Shown in pieces: positions 6,978 to 13,166 of a stretch of DNA of 22,874 nucleotides (the stretch's first letter is position 1; every line of letters starts with the position of its first letter). The translations under genes were made by a program, and so were the position numbers. Origin of the DNA: a virus; the IMG/VR virus record IMGVR_UViG_3300020474_000128, positions 1 through 22,874 of that record; one strand, written 5' to 3'. The notes under the pieces are model-generated. The model did no database searches. It saw only the letters and a program-made list of their open reading frames with translations, and was not told the origin of the DNA.

Positions 6978-7683
6978 GCAAAAATCCCATGAAAAATTAG
7001 ATGGAGCTAATGTACAACGAGTAATTGATGCCCTCGGCGGTGACGAACCAATCACCAAGAAAGAGGCTTGCGAAATGCTGAATATCAGGTATAACACGAC
7101 CAGACTTCAGAGAATCATAGATGAACATACTGAGGTATGGGCGTATAAAGAAAAACGCAAAAGCCAAAACAAAGGTAAAGGTGCAACCCGAGACGAGATA
7201 AAAACAGTTATTGAGTACTATTTAGACGGAGATAATATTTCTGAGATAGCAACTCGAACTTATCGTTCGAACGCATTTGTCAAAGCAGTCATAGGTAGAG
7301 TTGGAGTTCCAGAGAAAGTATCAAATGAAGCACACTCTAAATGTTATAAACACACATGGCAAATGTTACCAGACGAATGTATTGCAGAAGAGTTTGAAGA
7401 GGGCGAAAAAGTATGGTCTGTAAAAGACAATGCTATCGCTTTAATTAAACGAGAGCAAACAGTAGAATATATGAATTCTATGCCTGGGTACATAAAACCT
7501 GTAGTGAATTACGAAGAAAAGTACGGAGCAAAAGGATATTCAATATATGTTCTTACTCCATGCGATCTTAGTAATAGTTTATTTCCGTGGCTAGATGGAA
7601 GTAAAGTCGGATATCACTCCTTTGCAATGGCTTACGATTTAGGTAGCCTTAAGCATTTGGAGCAATATGGAGTCACAATATAG
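6967..7683 (+). CDS. Helix-turn-helix domain protein, probably DNA-binding
   Basis: A 238-residue protein overlapping the previous gene by 11 bases. Two HTH-like segments are visible: residues about 28-53 (PITKKEACEMLNIRYNTTRL) and about 76-114 (DGDNISEIATRTYRSNAFVK), joined by a basic linker (KEKRKSQNKGKG). The C-terminal half has Y-G-A-K-G-Y-S-I-Y-V-L and a late YDLGSLKHLEQYG, suggesting a second folded domain I cannot name. A regulator or DNA-organising role is inferred from the HTH segments only. Confidence 0.6.
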   Translation: MALRQKSHEKLDGANVQRVIDALGGDEPITKKEACEMLNIRYNTTRLQRIIDEHTEVWAYKEKRKSQNKGKGATRDEIKTVIEYYLDGDNISEIATRTYRSNAFVKAVIGRVGVPEKVSNEAHSKCYKHTWQMLPDECIAEEFEEGEKVWSVKDNAIALIKREQTVEYMNSMPGYIKPVVNYEEKYGAKGYSIYVLTPCDLSNSLFPWLDGSKVGYHSFAMAYDLGSLKHLEQYGVTI

Positions 7684-7936
7684 TTTAGTATTATTAGCAA
7701 TGTGGGGAACTACATGGGCAATGGTACAATGGAGAGTATTTATACCTAGTTTTGTAATACTAGGAAAAATGGATTCGACTAACCCGTCTTATAGATGGTG
7801 GCCGTTTGCGTGGATAATATTTGCGATTGGAAGTTTTATAACAGTTCCAATCATGTTATTACCATGCTTGAATGACAGGTATAGGGATATCTTTGTCAAA
7901 GGCTATGTAAATAGCTTAATGAAAATAGAATTATGA
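7667..7936 (+). CDS. Two-helix membrane protein of unknown function
   Basis: An 89-residue protein overlapping the HTH gene by 17 bases. It has two hydrophobic segments, about residues 5-31 (rich in W and L) and about 43-66 (WWPFAWIIFAIGSFITVPIM). A short loop joins them and the C-terminal tail is charged. It sits far from the lysis genes and no family is recognised. An inner-membrane location is inferred. Confidence 0.6.
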   Translation: MESQYSLVLLAMWGTTWAMVQWRVFIPSFVILGKMDSTNPSYRWWPFAWIIFAIGSFITVPIMLLPCLNDRYRDIFVKGYVNSLMKIEL

Positions 7937-8136
7937 GAAGAATAATAATAGAAGCCCTTATGGCTAAATACAAGGGAGTAATCGCGGAGACAAGTGCTAA
8001 TGTAGAAATATACCTGCGAAACCCAAATGGAATTGGTGAACACCCAGAAATACTGGAATCAATAGATACTCAGCTAGAGAAGCTGACAGCGGCACAAGAA
8101 AAACTTGAAGCCCTAGAAAAATTTATAAATCAATGA
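7933..8136 (+). CDS. Small coiled-coil protein
   Basis: A 67-residue protein starting at ATG 7933 in an ATGA overlap; ATG 7960 (MAKYKG) is an alternative. The second half (ESIDTQLEKLTAAQEKLEAL) has clear heptad spacing. No known domain is seen. It ends in another ATGA junction with the next small gene, which also looks helical, so the pair may encode interacting peptides. Confidence 0.55.
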   Translation: MRRIIIEALMAKYKGVIAETSANVEIYLRNPNGIGEHPEILESIDTQLEKLTAAQEKLEALEKFINQ

Positions 8137-8309
8137 AAGAAAAACCACAGCATACAGTAGAACAATGTAATAAAAAGTTAGCGGCACTTATAGATAAACT
8201 GCAAAGTATAGATACAAGAGACCCACTACTTAGAGTTCATGTTGATGATGCTAAAATGTTGGCACAAGAGTTAAGTCATGAATCAGACTTCCTTAGTAGA
8301 GATAGATAG
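8133..8309 (+). CDS. Small helical protein, 58 residues
   Basis: A short reading frame starting at ATG 8133, in an ATGA overlap with the gene before it, and stopping at TAG 8307. The protein is MKEKPQHTVEQCNKKLAALI followed by a D-K-L-Q-S helix and a L-A-Q-E-L-S-H-E-S end. It is charged, helical and without recognisable domains. The tight coupling upstream and the 32-base overlap with the gene downstream support a real gene. Without it there would be an unusual 141-base gap in a compact operon. Confidence 0.55.
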   Translation: MKEKPQHTVEQCNKKLAALIDKLQSIDTRDPLLRVHVDDAKMLAQELSHESDFLSRDR

Positions 8310-8637
8310 CTTTAAAGTAGGAATTATTCGAAATCCTTACGAAAGGATAATAACTGAATACAAAGAAAGCTGGGACTGGATTGGCTTAGAAAAGTGGCTA
8401 GAGAAAGTAGCATTACAACCACAATGCGAGCTTTTTAGAGATTGCGATGCAGTCGTATGTCTTGAAAATTGGGAAGCGGACTTTCGTATGTTAGACCTAA
8501 CCCCTAGCGAAAATAGTATGAATAAGCTATCTAAAAATTATTCAGAGGACTATAGACGTTGGTATAGTGAAGAAATGAAATCTTTGGTAGACCAAATTGT
8601 ACGTCCAGACCTTGATACCTATGGGTATAGGTTTTAA
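8278..8637 (+). CDS. Minimal sulfotransferase-like protein
   Basis: A 119-residue protein resembling the C-terminal part of Sulfotransfer_2-type enzymes. VGIIRNPYERIITEY matches the 3'-phosphate-binding R-x-P-x-x-R...Y motif, and it continues with C-x-A-V-V-C-L-E-N-W-x-x-D, N-x-S, D-Y-R-R-W-Y and the ending V-R-P-D-L-D-T-Y-G-Y-R-F. The N-terminal P-loop that binds the 5'-phosphosulfate of PAPS is absent, so activity is doubtful. It might act as a reduced enzyme, a binding protein or a degenerate relic. The start is ATG 8278; the stop lies in the A tract of the next promoter. Confidence 0.55.
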   Translation: MNQTSLVEIDSFKVGIIRNPYERIITEYKESWDWIGLEKWLEKVALQPQCELFRDCDAVVCLENWEADFRMLDLTPSENSMNKLSKNYSEDYRRWYSEEMKSLVDQIVRPDLDTYGYRF

Positions 8638-8676
8638 AAAATAGTTCTTGACGTCGCGTTCTTTTCCATATATAAT
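8636..8676 (+). promoter_or_regulatory. Sigma70-type promoter P2
   Basis: An A tract (8636-8641) plus TAGTTC, then TTGACG at 8648-8653, a 17-bp spacer and TATAAT at 8671-8676 within TATAATATA. The predicted start is near 8683, giving a leader of about 21 bases with AGGAAAAGGA ahead of ATG 8704. The A tract overlaps the stop of the preceding gene. Confidence 0.88.
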
Positions 8677-8703
8677 ATAAGAATAAATAGGAAAAGGATT
8701 GGC

Positions 8704-9150
8704 ATGAGCGACAGATTTTATCAGCAGATGAGAGACGCAACGGGGTGGTGCCCTGGTATGCCAGAACATTTAAAAAATAAACGGAGAAGAAGAATGGCTT
8801 GGACAGATGAAGCTAAAGCTCAAGCAGTAGAGATGTATACTGCCGAAGACCCAACTCCAGAAAATAGTATGGAAGTTGTCAAAGAAATTGCTGCCGAATT
8901 AGGTGAGAGCCCAAATGGTGTCAGAATGATTTTGACAAGAGCTGGTGTCTATGTTAAGAAAACTCCTGCAACTAAAGCTACTTCAGGTGGTGGCGGTGGA
9001 GGCGGCAGAGTATCTGTTGCAGACGCTCAACAGTCAGTTATCGATGCTATATCTGATGCTGGTATGGAAGCCGATCAGGCGATTATCAGTAAACTTACAG
9101 GTAAAGCAGCTAACTACTTTGCAGAGATTATTAACAAACTAAACGGTTAA
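8704..9150 (+). CDS. HTH protein with glycine linker, paralogue of the repeat protein at 17119
   Basis: A 148-residue protein with three parts: a basic N-terminus ending in KNKRRRR (about 24-30), an HTH-like domain (about 32-86) containing VVKEIAAELGESPNGVRMIL and a TRAGVYVKK end, and, after a seven-glycine linker (95-101), a C-terminal helical domain (LTGKAANYFAEIINKL). The HTH part resembles repeats in the protein at 17119, which has IADEIGKTVRGVKTMLTRRG. An internal ATG at 8794 with a good GGAG gives a 118-residue form that begins like that paralogue (MAWTDE versus MALPKWTDE). I keep ATG 8704 because the KNKRRRR region recalls related marine phage proteins; two forms could be made. A role in transcription or DNA binding is inferred. 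It is transcribed from P2 and followed by a terminator. Confidence 0.65.
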   Translation: MSDRFYQQMRDATGWCPGMPEHLKNKRRRRMAWTDEAKAQAVEMYTAEDPTPENSMEVVKEIAAELGESPNGVRMILTRAGVYVKKTPATKATSGGGGGGGRVSVADAQQSVIDAISDAGMEADQAIISKLTGKAANYFAEIINKLNG

Positions 9151-9161
9151 CTACCCCAAAC

Positions 9162-9193
9162 ACGCTGAGTGCTTAGGTGCTCAGCGTATTTTT
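9162..9193 (+). terminator. Rho-independent terminator
   Basis: ACGCTGAGTGC (9162-9172) pairs with GTGCTCAGCGT (9177-9187), an 11-bp stem with two inner G-U pairs and a TTAG loop, followed by ATTTTT (9188-9193). It ends the one-gene P2 unit. The interval to 9268 shows no further gene, only a poor promoter match. Confidence 0.88.
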
Positions 9194-9268
9194 GTGCCTT
9201 TAGAAACAACCTTGCAAATTTAACCATTGGGTTCTTGGTAGAATACAATTTAAACCAAAAAGGAACTC

Positions 9269-9541
9269 ATGAAGAAAGATGACTTTATTAAGCAGGTCGA
9301 CAAGTGCGGCGATGCCATAATAACATATAGAAGTCAAAACAGTCGTAGACTAAAGTATAACGTCTGTACCCTTGACTTCGACAACAAATATATACAGTCC
9401 AAGAGAAATAGAGCAAAACCAAACGCTAATCAAGTGTTATTGTTTTGTTGGGATACAGATTCATATAGGCTATTAACGCCTGCAAACGTTACTTCTATAG
9501 TTCCTTTGTCAGCGATACTAAAGAATGATAGAATTACATGA
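9269..9541 (+). CDS. Conserved phage protein of unknown function
   Basis: A 90-residue protein starting at ATG 9269, with AGGA at 9260-9263. Features are GDAIITYRSQNSRRLKYNVC early and VLLFCWDTDSYRLLTP later, both patterns I recall from proteins in marine T4-like phages, where no function is assigned. The strand-rich pattern suggests a small beta domain. The gene follows a terminator, so it needs its own promoter; none of the standard P1-type promoters precedes it. Confidence 0.6.
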   Translation: MKKDDFIKQVDKCGDAIITYRSQNSRRLKYNVCTLDFDNKYIQSKRNRAKPNANQVLLFCWDTDSYRLLTPANVTSIVPLSAILKNDRIT

Positions 9542-9827
9542 AGCCCCAGCACTCTATGAGAAGTTAATACACTACAACGAAGCTAAACACGAAAAGATTT
9601 ATCTTACTGTGAATACCTTCCGAGAAGTGGAATACTTGTCGTTGAGAAAATATTTTCAAGATTTTGACGAAGAATGGAAACCTAGCAAGGAAGGGGTAAC
9701 TATGCCCTTAGATTTTACAAACAGCAAAGAATTATTTGCTGGATTAGTAGAAATTATATCTTTGGCAGAAGCCAAAGGAGTACTAGAAGAACATTTCGGA
9801 GAAATACTTAATGAGATTTACCAATAA
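9525..9827 (+). CDS. PC4-like single-stranded-DNA-binding candidate
   Basis: A 100-residue protein overlapping the previous gene by 17 bases. Residues about 27-62 read LTVNTFREVEYLSLRKYFQD, then F-D-E-E-W-K-P-S-K-E-G-V-T-M-P-L. This matches the PC4/SUB1 pattern of a strand with R-x-Y, then a D-x-x-G/E-x-x-K-P-x-x-K-G-I/V turn, then an amphipathic C-terminal helix (here FTNSKELFAGLVEIISLA). PC4 proteins bind single-stranded DNA as dimers; a homologue has been reported in phage T5. The acidic D-E-E turn differs from the usual D-G-E. The assignment rests on motif resemblance. Confidence 0.5.
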   Translation: MIELHEAPALYEKLIHYNEAKHEKIYLTVNTFREVEYLSLRKYFQDFDEEWKPSKEGVTMPLDFTNSKELFAGLVEIISLAEAKGVLEEHFGEILNEIYQ

Positions 9828-10572
9828 TCGACCCGTACATATCTATGGAGATAGCCATACTGCAGGGTACGAAATTGACCATGATGAAATATTAGGCAGA
9901 GACTGCTTTAAAGAAAAGAAAGATTTAATAGTTCAGTTTGGATTACACCAAGCAATATACTATTGGAATCAAAAAATGGGTAGAGCCACAAATATGTCTG
10001 TATTTGAATTTGCCCATAGACAATTACCAAATGCTTGGGCACCTCTGTTTGACCCCAATGCTAGAATAGTTACTTGGCCTGCCATGAGTAATGATTATTT
10101 ACATTTACAAATAAAGTTTGATTATTATAAAAATAAGTTAAAATCTTATGAACATGTGTATCTACCTATACTCAGGCCCACGCGAACATTTAAACTCGAC
10201 AATCACGGCAGATATGATTTTAGTAATGAAGATTTAGATGGCAACTCAGGAGCATGCTCAGACTGTCATTACGCTACTCTTTGGGCAATAGAAATAAGTG
10301 CAGTCATGGACTTTTTAGACCAAAAGAAAATATCTTATAGCTTTATACAAAACTTTGATATATTTGATGAAACAGCAAGTGAAGACATTCATGTTATTTC
10401 TTTAAACTCTACAATGAAGTATCATGACTTCTTTTATGAAATACACAATAAAGTATTAGACTTAGCTCCTTCTTGGAGTTTAGCAAACTTTGGAAAGCTA
10501 AATGGTTTTTGGCACAACAACGCAGAAGGACATAAACAATTTGCAGCATACCTTAAAAAACACTTGACATAA
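9811..10572 (+). CDS. SGNH/GDSL-type hydrolase
   Basis: A 253-residue protein overlapping the previous gene by 17 bases. The N-terminal VHIYGDSHTAGYE carries the GDS block I with S15 as likely nucleophile. The C-terminal GFWHNNAEGHKQFAAYL matches block V, with H235 or H241 as the catalytic His. Members remove acyl groups from lipids or glycans, or act as acetylxylan-type esterases. No signal peptide is seen, so it probably acts in the cytoplasm or in the virion. It is paired in this window with a second, dissimilar SGNH protein at 15204. Its stop codon lies inside promoter P3. Confidence 0.72.
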   Translation: MRFTNNRPVHIYGDSHTAGYEIDHDEILGRDCFKEKKDLIVQFGLHQAIYYWNQKMGRATNMSVFEFAHRQLPNAWAPLFDPNARIVTWPAMSNDYLHLQIKFDYYKNKLKSYEHVYLPILRPTRTFKLDNHGRYDFSNEDLDGNSGACSDCHYATLWAIEISAVMDFLDQKKISYSFIQNFDIFDETASEDIHVISLNSTMKYHDFFYEIHNKVLDLAPSWSLANFGKLNGFWHNNAEGHKQFAAYLKKHLT

Positions 10573-10592
10573 CCTCACATTTTTAGTATAAT
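10555..10592 (+). promoter_or_regulatory. Sigma70-type promoter P3, leaderless
   Basis: An A tract (10555-10560), CAC, TTGACA at 10564-10569, a 17-bp spacer and TATAAT at 10587-10592 within TATAATATACA. The A of the next ATG (10599) lies seven bases past the -10, exactly where transcription should start, and no ribosome site can exist in the RNA. The upstream gene's TAA (10570-10572) is inside the spacer. Confidence 0.88.
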
Positions 10593-10598
10593 ATACAT

Positions 10599-11168
10599 AT
10601 GAATATTTTTATACTTGACGAAGATTTAGATAAATGTGCGGAGTATCATGTCGATAAACATATCGTCAAGATGCCGCTTGAGGCAGGACAAATGCTATGC
10701 ACAGTACATTGGACACAAAAATATGCAGGATACGTACCGCACAGAAAACTCACATCAGAAGAATGGGCATCAGTTTCCATTCAAAAAAAGAATGACCCGA
10801 GGGATTTCCCTTATCTCCCTACTATGTATAACCACCCTTGTACCATCTGGGCTAGGAGTTCCAAGTCAAACTATGACTGGCTCTACTGCTATGCCCTTGC
10901 CTTGGGAGAGGAATATACCTATCGATATGGCAAGGTGCATAAATCTGTCGAGATGGTATTGGGATTACCACCTATCGACCTCCCAGATATTGGACTTACA
11001 CCATTTGCCCAAGCAATGCCAGATGATTGCAAACGCGACGACGCTATTGAAGCCTACCGAGAGTTCTACCACAAAGACAAAGCCGTCTTTGCTGATTGGA
11101 AGTTTAGGGACAAGCCAGAGTGGTGGGACGAGCAATCAGCAGATTATGAAAACAGGATAAGCAGATAA
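10599..11168 (+). CDS. Conserved phage protein, possible pyrimidine-dimer-glycosylase relative
   Basis: A 189-residue protein opening with FILDEDLDKCAEYHVDKHIV and KMPLEAGQML, then NHPCTIWAR, NYDWLYCYALALGEEYTYRYGKVHKS (listed here as a pattern), LTPFAQAMPDD and a late W-K-x-R-D-K-P-E-W-W. This conserved pattern recurs in many phage and bacterial proteins. I have a weak memory of it being grouped with pyrimidine-dimer DNA glycosylases, but the T4 endonuclease V N-terminal motif is not visible, so function stays open. Abundant H, Y and W residues suggest a compact enzyme. ATG 10599 coincides with the predicted RNA start of P3, so translation is probably leaderless. Confidence 0.6.
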   Translation: MNIFILDEDLDKCAEYHVDKHIVKMPLEAGQMLCTVHWTQKYAGYVPHRKLTSEEWASVSIQKKNDPRDFPYLPTMYNHPCTIWARSSKSNYDWLYCYALALGEEYTYRYGKVHKSVEMVLGLPPIDLPDIGLTPFAQAMPDDCKRDDAIEAYREFYHKDKAVFADWKFRDKPEWWDEQSADYENRISR

Positions 11169-11207
11169 AAAATAGTTCTTGACATCGCCTTAAATATTTA
11201 GTATAAT
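11167..11207 (+). promoter_or_regulatory. Sigma70-type promoter P4, leaderless
   Basis: An A tract (11167-11172), TAGTTC, TTGACA at 11179-11184, a 17-bp spacer and TATAAT at 11202-11207 within TATAATATACA. The ligase ATG at 11214 again falls seven bases after the -10, so the mRNA should start at the AUG. The A tract overlaps the stop of the gene upstream. Confidence 0.9.
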
Positions 11208-11213
11208 ATACAA

Positions 11214-12170
11214 ATGAATAAAGATATAAGAGCATTTCTTAGCAAGTGTCGCGAGGCATATTTCAATGGTCGCCCTACCATACCTGATGAAGTGTATGAT
11301 AGGCTTGTTGAAAATGTTAATACAGATGAAGTGGGCTCAGCTACAGACAGTCGTTTTAAGCACCCCTTCCAAATGTTCTCACTACAAAAAGTCTTTGCAA
11401 ACGAAGATAAAGCACCTGACTGGGGCAAAGAAGTTGCAGTCACAACTACTAAGTTAGATGGTGCTGCCGTATCAATTACATATGTTGATGGTATCTTCCA
11501 CCAAGCCCTTACAAGAGGAGATGGTATTGCAGGACTAGACATTTCAGATAAAATCAAACACATAGTTCCAAAAGTATTAGAAACAGGACAAACAGGATAT
11601 GCTCTGTTCTCTGGCGTTCGTCAGATTACAGGCGAAGTAGTAGCTCCTAAAACTATCAAAAACAGTAGGAATTATGCAGCTGGTGCTCTTAATCTAAAAG
11701 ATGTAGACGAGTTCAAATCTCGTGATTTGACCTTTGTTGCATACGGAATTCAACCATACATTGGAGAAAGATGGCTAGAAGATATGAAACTTCTTGACAA
11801 CTGGTTTAATGTAATATCAATGGGAGACTGGAATGAGTTCCCAAACGATGGTATTGTATTCCGAGTTGATTCATACAGAGCATTTGATAAGTTAGGACAC
11901 ACGTCACACCACCCTAGAGGAGCATATGCATATAAAACCAGAGAGGCAGGCGTAGTAACAAAACTATTAGATGTTGAATGGAACACAGGAAAGAGTGGAG
12001 TTGTTGCTCCTATCGGAATCCTAGAGCCAATAGAAATCGGTGGTGCAACTATATCAAGAGCAACATTACATAATATTGCTTTTATAGATGAACTAGGATT
12101 AGAAATTGGTTGCAATGTAGAAGTAATTAGAAGTGGAGAAATTATCCCTAAAGTAGTGAGGCGTGTATGA
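11214..12170 (+). CDS. ligA: NAD-dependent DNA ligase, adenylation and OB domains (split gene, N half)
   Basis: A 318-residue N-terminal half of a LigA-type ligase, which seals nicks using NAD+. A shortened domain Ia retains PTIPDEVYDRL. The adenylation domain has K80-L-D-G (AMP-accepting lysine), R101-G-D-G, T-G-E141, S-R-N-Y-A-A-G-A-L (151-159), D212-G-I-V-F and K241 in AYAYKTRE. The OB domain has VVAPIGILEPIEIGGATISR, ATLHN and the ending G-E-I-I-P-K-V-V. It stops cleanly where a normal LigA of about 670 residues would continue into the zinc finger, and the missing zinc finger, HhH and BRCT domains are encoded at 16361-17116. No intein-like sequence is visible at its end. Expression is from P4, probably leaderless. 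Confidence 0.92.
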   Translation: MNKDIRAFLSKCREAYFNGRPTIPDEVYDRLVENVNTDEVGSATDSRFKHPFQMFSLQKVFANEDKAPDWGKEVAVTTTKLDGAAVSITYVDGIFHQALTRGDGIAGLDISDKIKHIVPKVLETGQTGYALFSGVRQITGEVVAPKTIKNSRNYAAGALNLKDVDEFKSRDLTFVAYGIQPYIGERWLEDMKLLDNWFNVISMGDWNEFPNDGIVFRVDSYRAFDKLGHTSHHPRGAYAYKTREAGVVTKLLDVEWNTGKSGVVAPIGILEPIEIGGATISRATLHNIAFIDELGLEIGCNVEVIRSGEIIPKVVRRV

Positions 12171-12358
12171 TATTATATTTAGAATGGCAATTAGAAAGAG
12201 CATATAGGGTATATTGCACAAAAATACCTTTTGGTAGTCCAACTCCTGATATCGAGTTCTTTAGAACAATGATTGAAGAAATGGAAGACCCAGACTACTT
12301 TGAACAATTATTAGATGAATGGGAGGGGTTAAATGACGCTCAAAGAGAAACTCATTAA
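12167..12358 (+). CDS. Small acidic protein of unknown function
   Basis: A 63-residue protein coupled to the ligase half by an ATGA overlap. It contains YLEWQLERAYRVY, G-S-P-T-P-D-I-E-F-F-R-T-M-I-E-E and an acidic helical C-terminus. I recall similar small E-W-Q-L-E-x-A-Y proteins from marine phages without assigned function. No motif points to activity. Confidence 0.6.
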   Translation: MILYLEWQLERAYRVYCTKIPFGSPTPDIEFFRTMIEEMEDPDYFEQLLDEWEGLNDAQRETH

Positions 12359-12659
12359 AAAGCAAGAACTGCCTAGTAAGGCGGAGATAGCAGGCTCAAA
12401 GCGTTGGTATAAAAGTGCCACCCCGAAACTCACTCTTGACTGGTGGATAAAGTGGACTGCTTCTTTGACTTTGTTGAGTGCTATGATACTACGCGGTGCA
12501 CAAGTAATGCCTTTTGTAGATTTATGCCTATCCTTCGCAGGTTGCGCAGGCTGGGTTGTAGTATCTATTATGTGGAAAGATAGAGCATTGATTATGTTGA
12601 ATACAGCTGCTTGTATCATTCTGGGTATGGGGATTCTTCGTGTTGTTGCAGGAGGTTAG
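12333..12659 (+). CDS. Small membrane protein, possibly DUF6552-like
   Basis: A 108-residue protein with three hydrophobic segments at about 37-58, 61-80 and 84-106 and a basic N-terminal tail. The ATG at 12333 follows GGGAGGGG by a few bases. The pattern K-W-T-A-S...V-D-L-C-L-S-F-A-G-C-A-G-W and W-K-D-R-A-L-I-M-L-N recalls the small DUF6552-type phage membrane proteins; this match is from memory and loose. An inner-membrane location is likely, the role unknown. Confidence 0.6.
   Translation: MTLKEKLIKKQELPSKAEIAGSKRWYKSATPKLTLDWWIKWTASLTLLSAMILRGAQVMPFVDLCLSFAGCAGWVVVSIMWKDRALIMLNTAACIILGMGILRVVAGG
12651..12655 (+). promoter_or_regulatory. Ribosome site GGAGG fixing a TTG start
   Basis: A perfect GGAGG, eight bases before TTG 12664. 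It favours TTG 12664 over an in-frame GTG at 12640 lying upstream of this site. Confidence 0.7.
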
Positions 12660-12663
12660 TCTC

Positions 12664-13035
12664 TTGGCATCAGTAGGAAAATACAACGAAACTTACTTTA
12701 AGAACCACCCCGAAGAAGCACAGAAAGAAGGAGTGCTATATGGGGTTGTCTTAGTAAATAAAAAGACACACGAAAGAGAAATAATCAAAGTGGGCATCGC
12801 AGCTGGTAAAGACTGGCGTCATGTTATTAAGAGAGCAAGAGGCTTTCAGGGTTATGATTTAAGAATTCAGCGAACATGGACTTCTACATTAGAAGAAGTG
12901 TTTAATATGGAGCAAATGCTTCATGCTAAGTTTTTAAATGATAAACTTGAACCGTCTCATAAGTTTGGAGGACATACAGAGTGTTTCAAACCTACGAGCA
13001 AGATTTTAGAGGAGTTTCCAAAGAAATGGACATGA
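12664..13035 (+). CDS. GIY-YIG-like nuclease domain protein (T5orf172/MUG113 type)
   Basis: A 123-residue protein read from TTG 12664 after a perfect GGAGG. The order fits the GIY-YIG fold as found in T5orf172/MUG113 proteins: V24-L-Y26-G-V-V-L in place of GIY, I-K-V-G44-I-A in place of YIG, a basic R-x-x-x-K-R-A-R-G-F helix (52-61), N-M-E83-Q-M-L-H87 with the catalytic-type Glu, and H-T-E106-C-F at the end. Such domains cut DNA in homing, repair or restriction. It is free-standing and sits between the two halves of the split ligase, where a homing role would make sense. Whether it is active or mobile cannot be shown here. Confidence 0.62.
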   Translation: MASVGKYNETYFKNHPEEAQKEGVLYGVVLVNKKTHEREIIKVGIAAGKDWRHVIKRARGFQGYDLRIQRTWTSTLEEVFNMEQMLHAKFLNDKLEPSHKFGGHTECFKPTSKILEEFPKKWT

Positions 13036-13166
13036 ATAAAACAGACAAACGCAAGTACGTGGAAAGTAGCAAACCACTAGACCAACATAAGTATAAAGGT
13101 TGGTATTGGCATTATGAAACTAAAAAGTTCTATAGATGGGACGATTTGCCGAATGAAAGTACATAG
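13026..13166 (+). CDS. Very small basic/aromatic protein
   Basis: A 46-residue frame from ATG 13026 (ATG 13032 is an equal alternative), with sequence MDMNKTDKRKYVESSKPLDQ followed by H-K-Y-K-G-W-Y-W-H-Y-E-T-K-K-F-Y-R-W-D-D-L. It overlaps the genes on both sides by 10-14 bases, as is usual in this operon. The dense W/Y pattern looks like a small beta domain rather than random translation. The ribosome site is poor, so confidence is moderate. Confidence 0.45.
   Translation: MDMNKTDKRKYVESSKPLDQHKYKGWYWHYETKKFYRWDDLPNEST

Noticed and set aside
8932-8965. TTGACA with a TAAGAA 17 bases on, as an internal promoter in the 8704 gene
   Set aside because: The -10 matches poorly and the shared A tract and flanking motif of P1-P6 are absent.
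9211-9250. TTGCAA followed by TAGAAT or TACAAT before the 9269 gene, as its promoter
   Set aside because: Spacing is 21 bases or more and the hexamers are poor. The gene probably relies on read-through or an unrecognised signal; too weak to call.
10636-11160. A long second-frame reading frame within the 10599 gene
   Set aside because: The 10599 frame carries the conserved motifs and starts at a strong promoter. The alternative frame shows no motif and is a chance opening.
12135-12170. An intein or split-intein remnant at the end of the N-terminal ligase half
   Set aside because: The OB-domain ending G-E-I-I-P-K-V-V is normal and followed at once by a stop; no C-x-x-x or H-N intein motifs are seen there or at the start of the C half.
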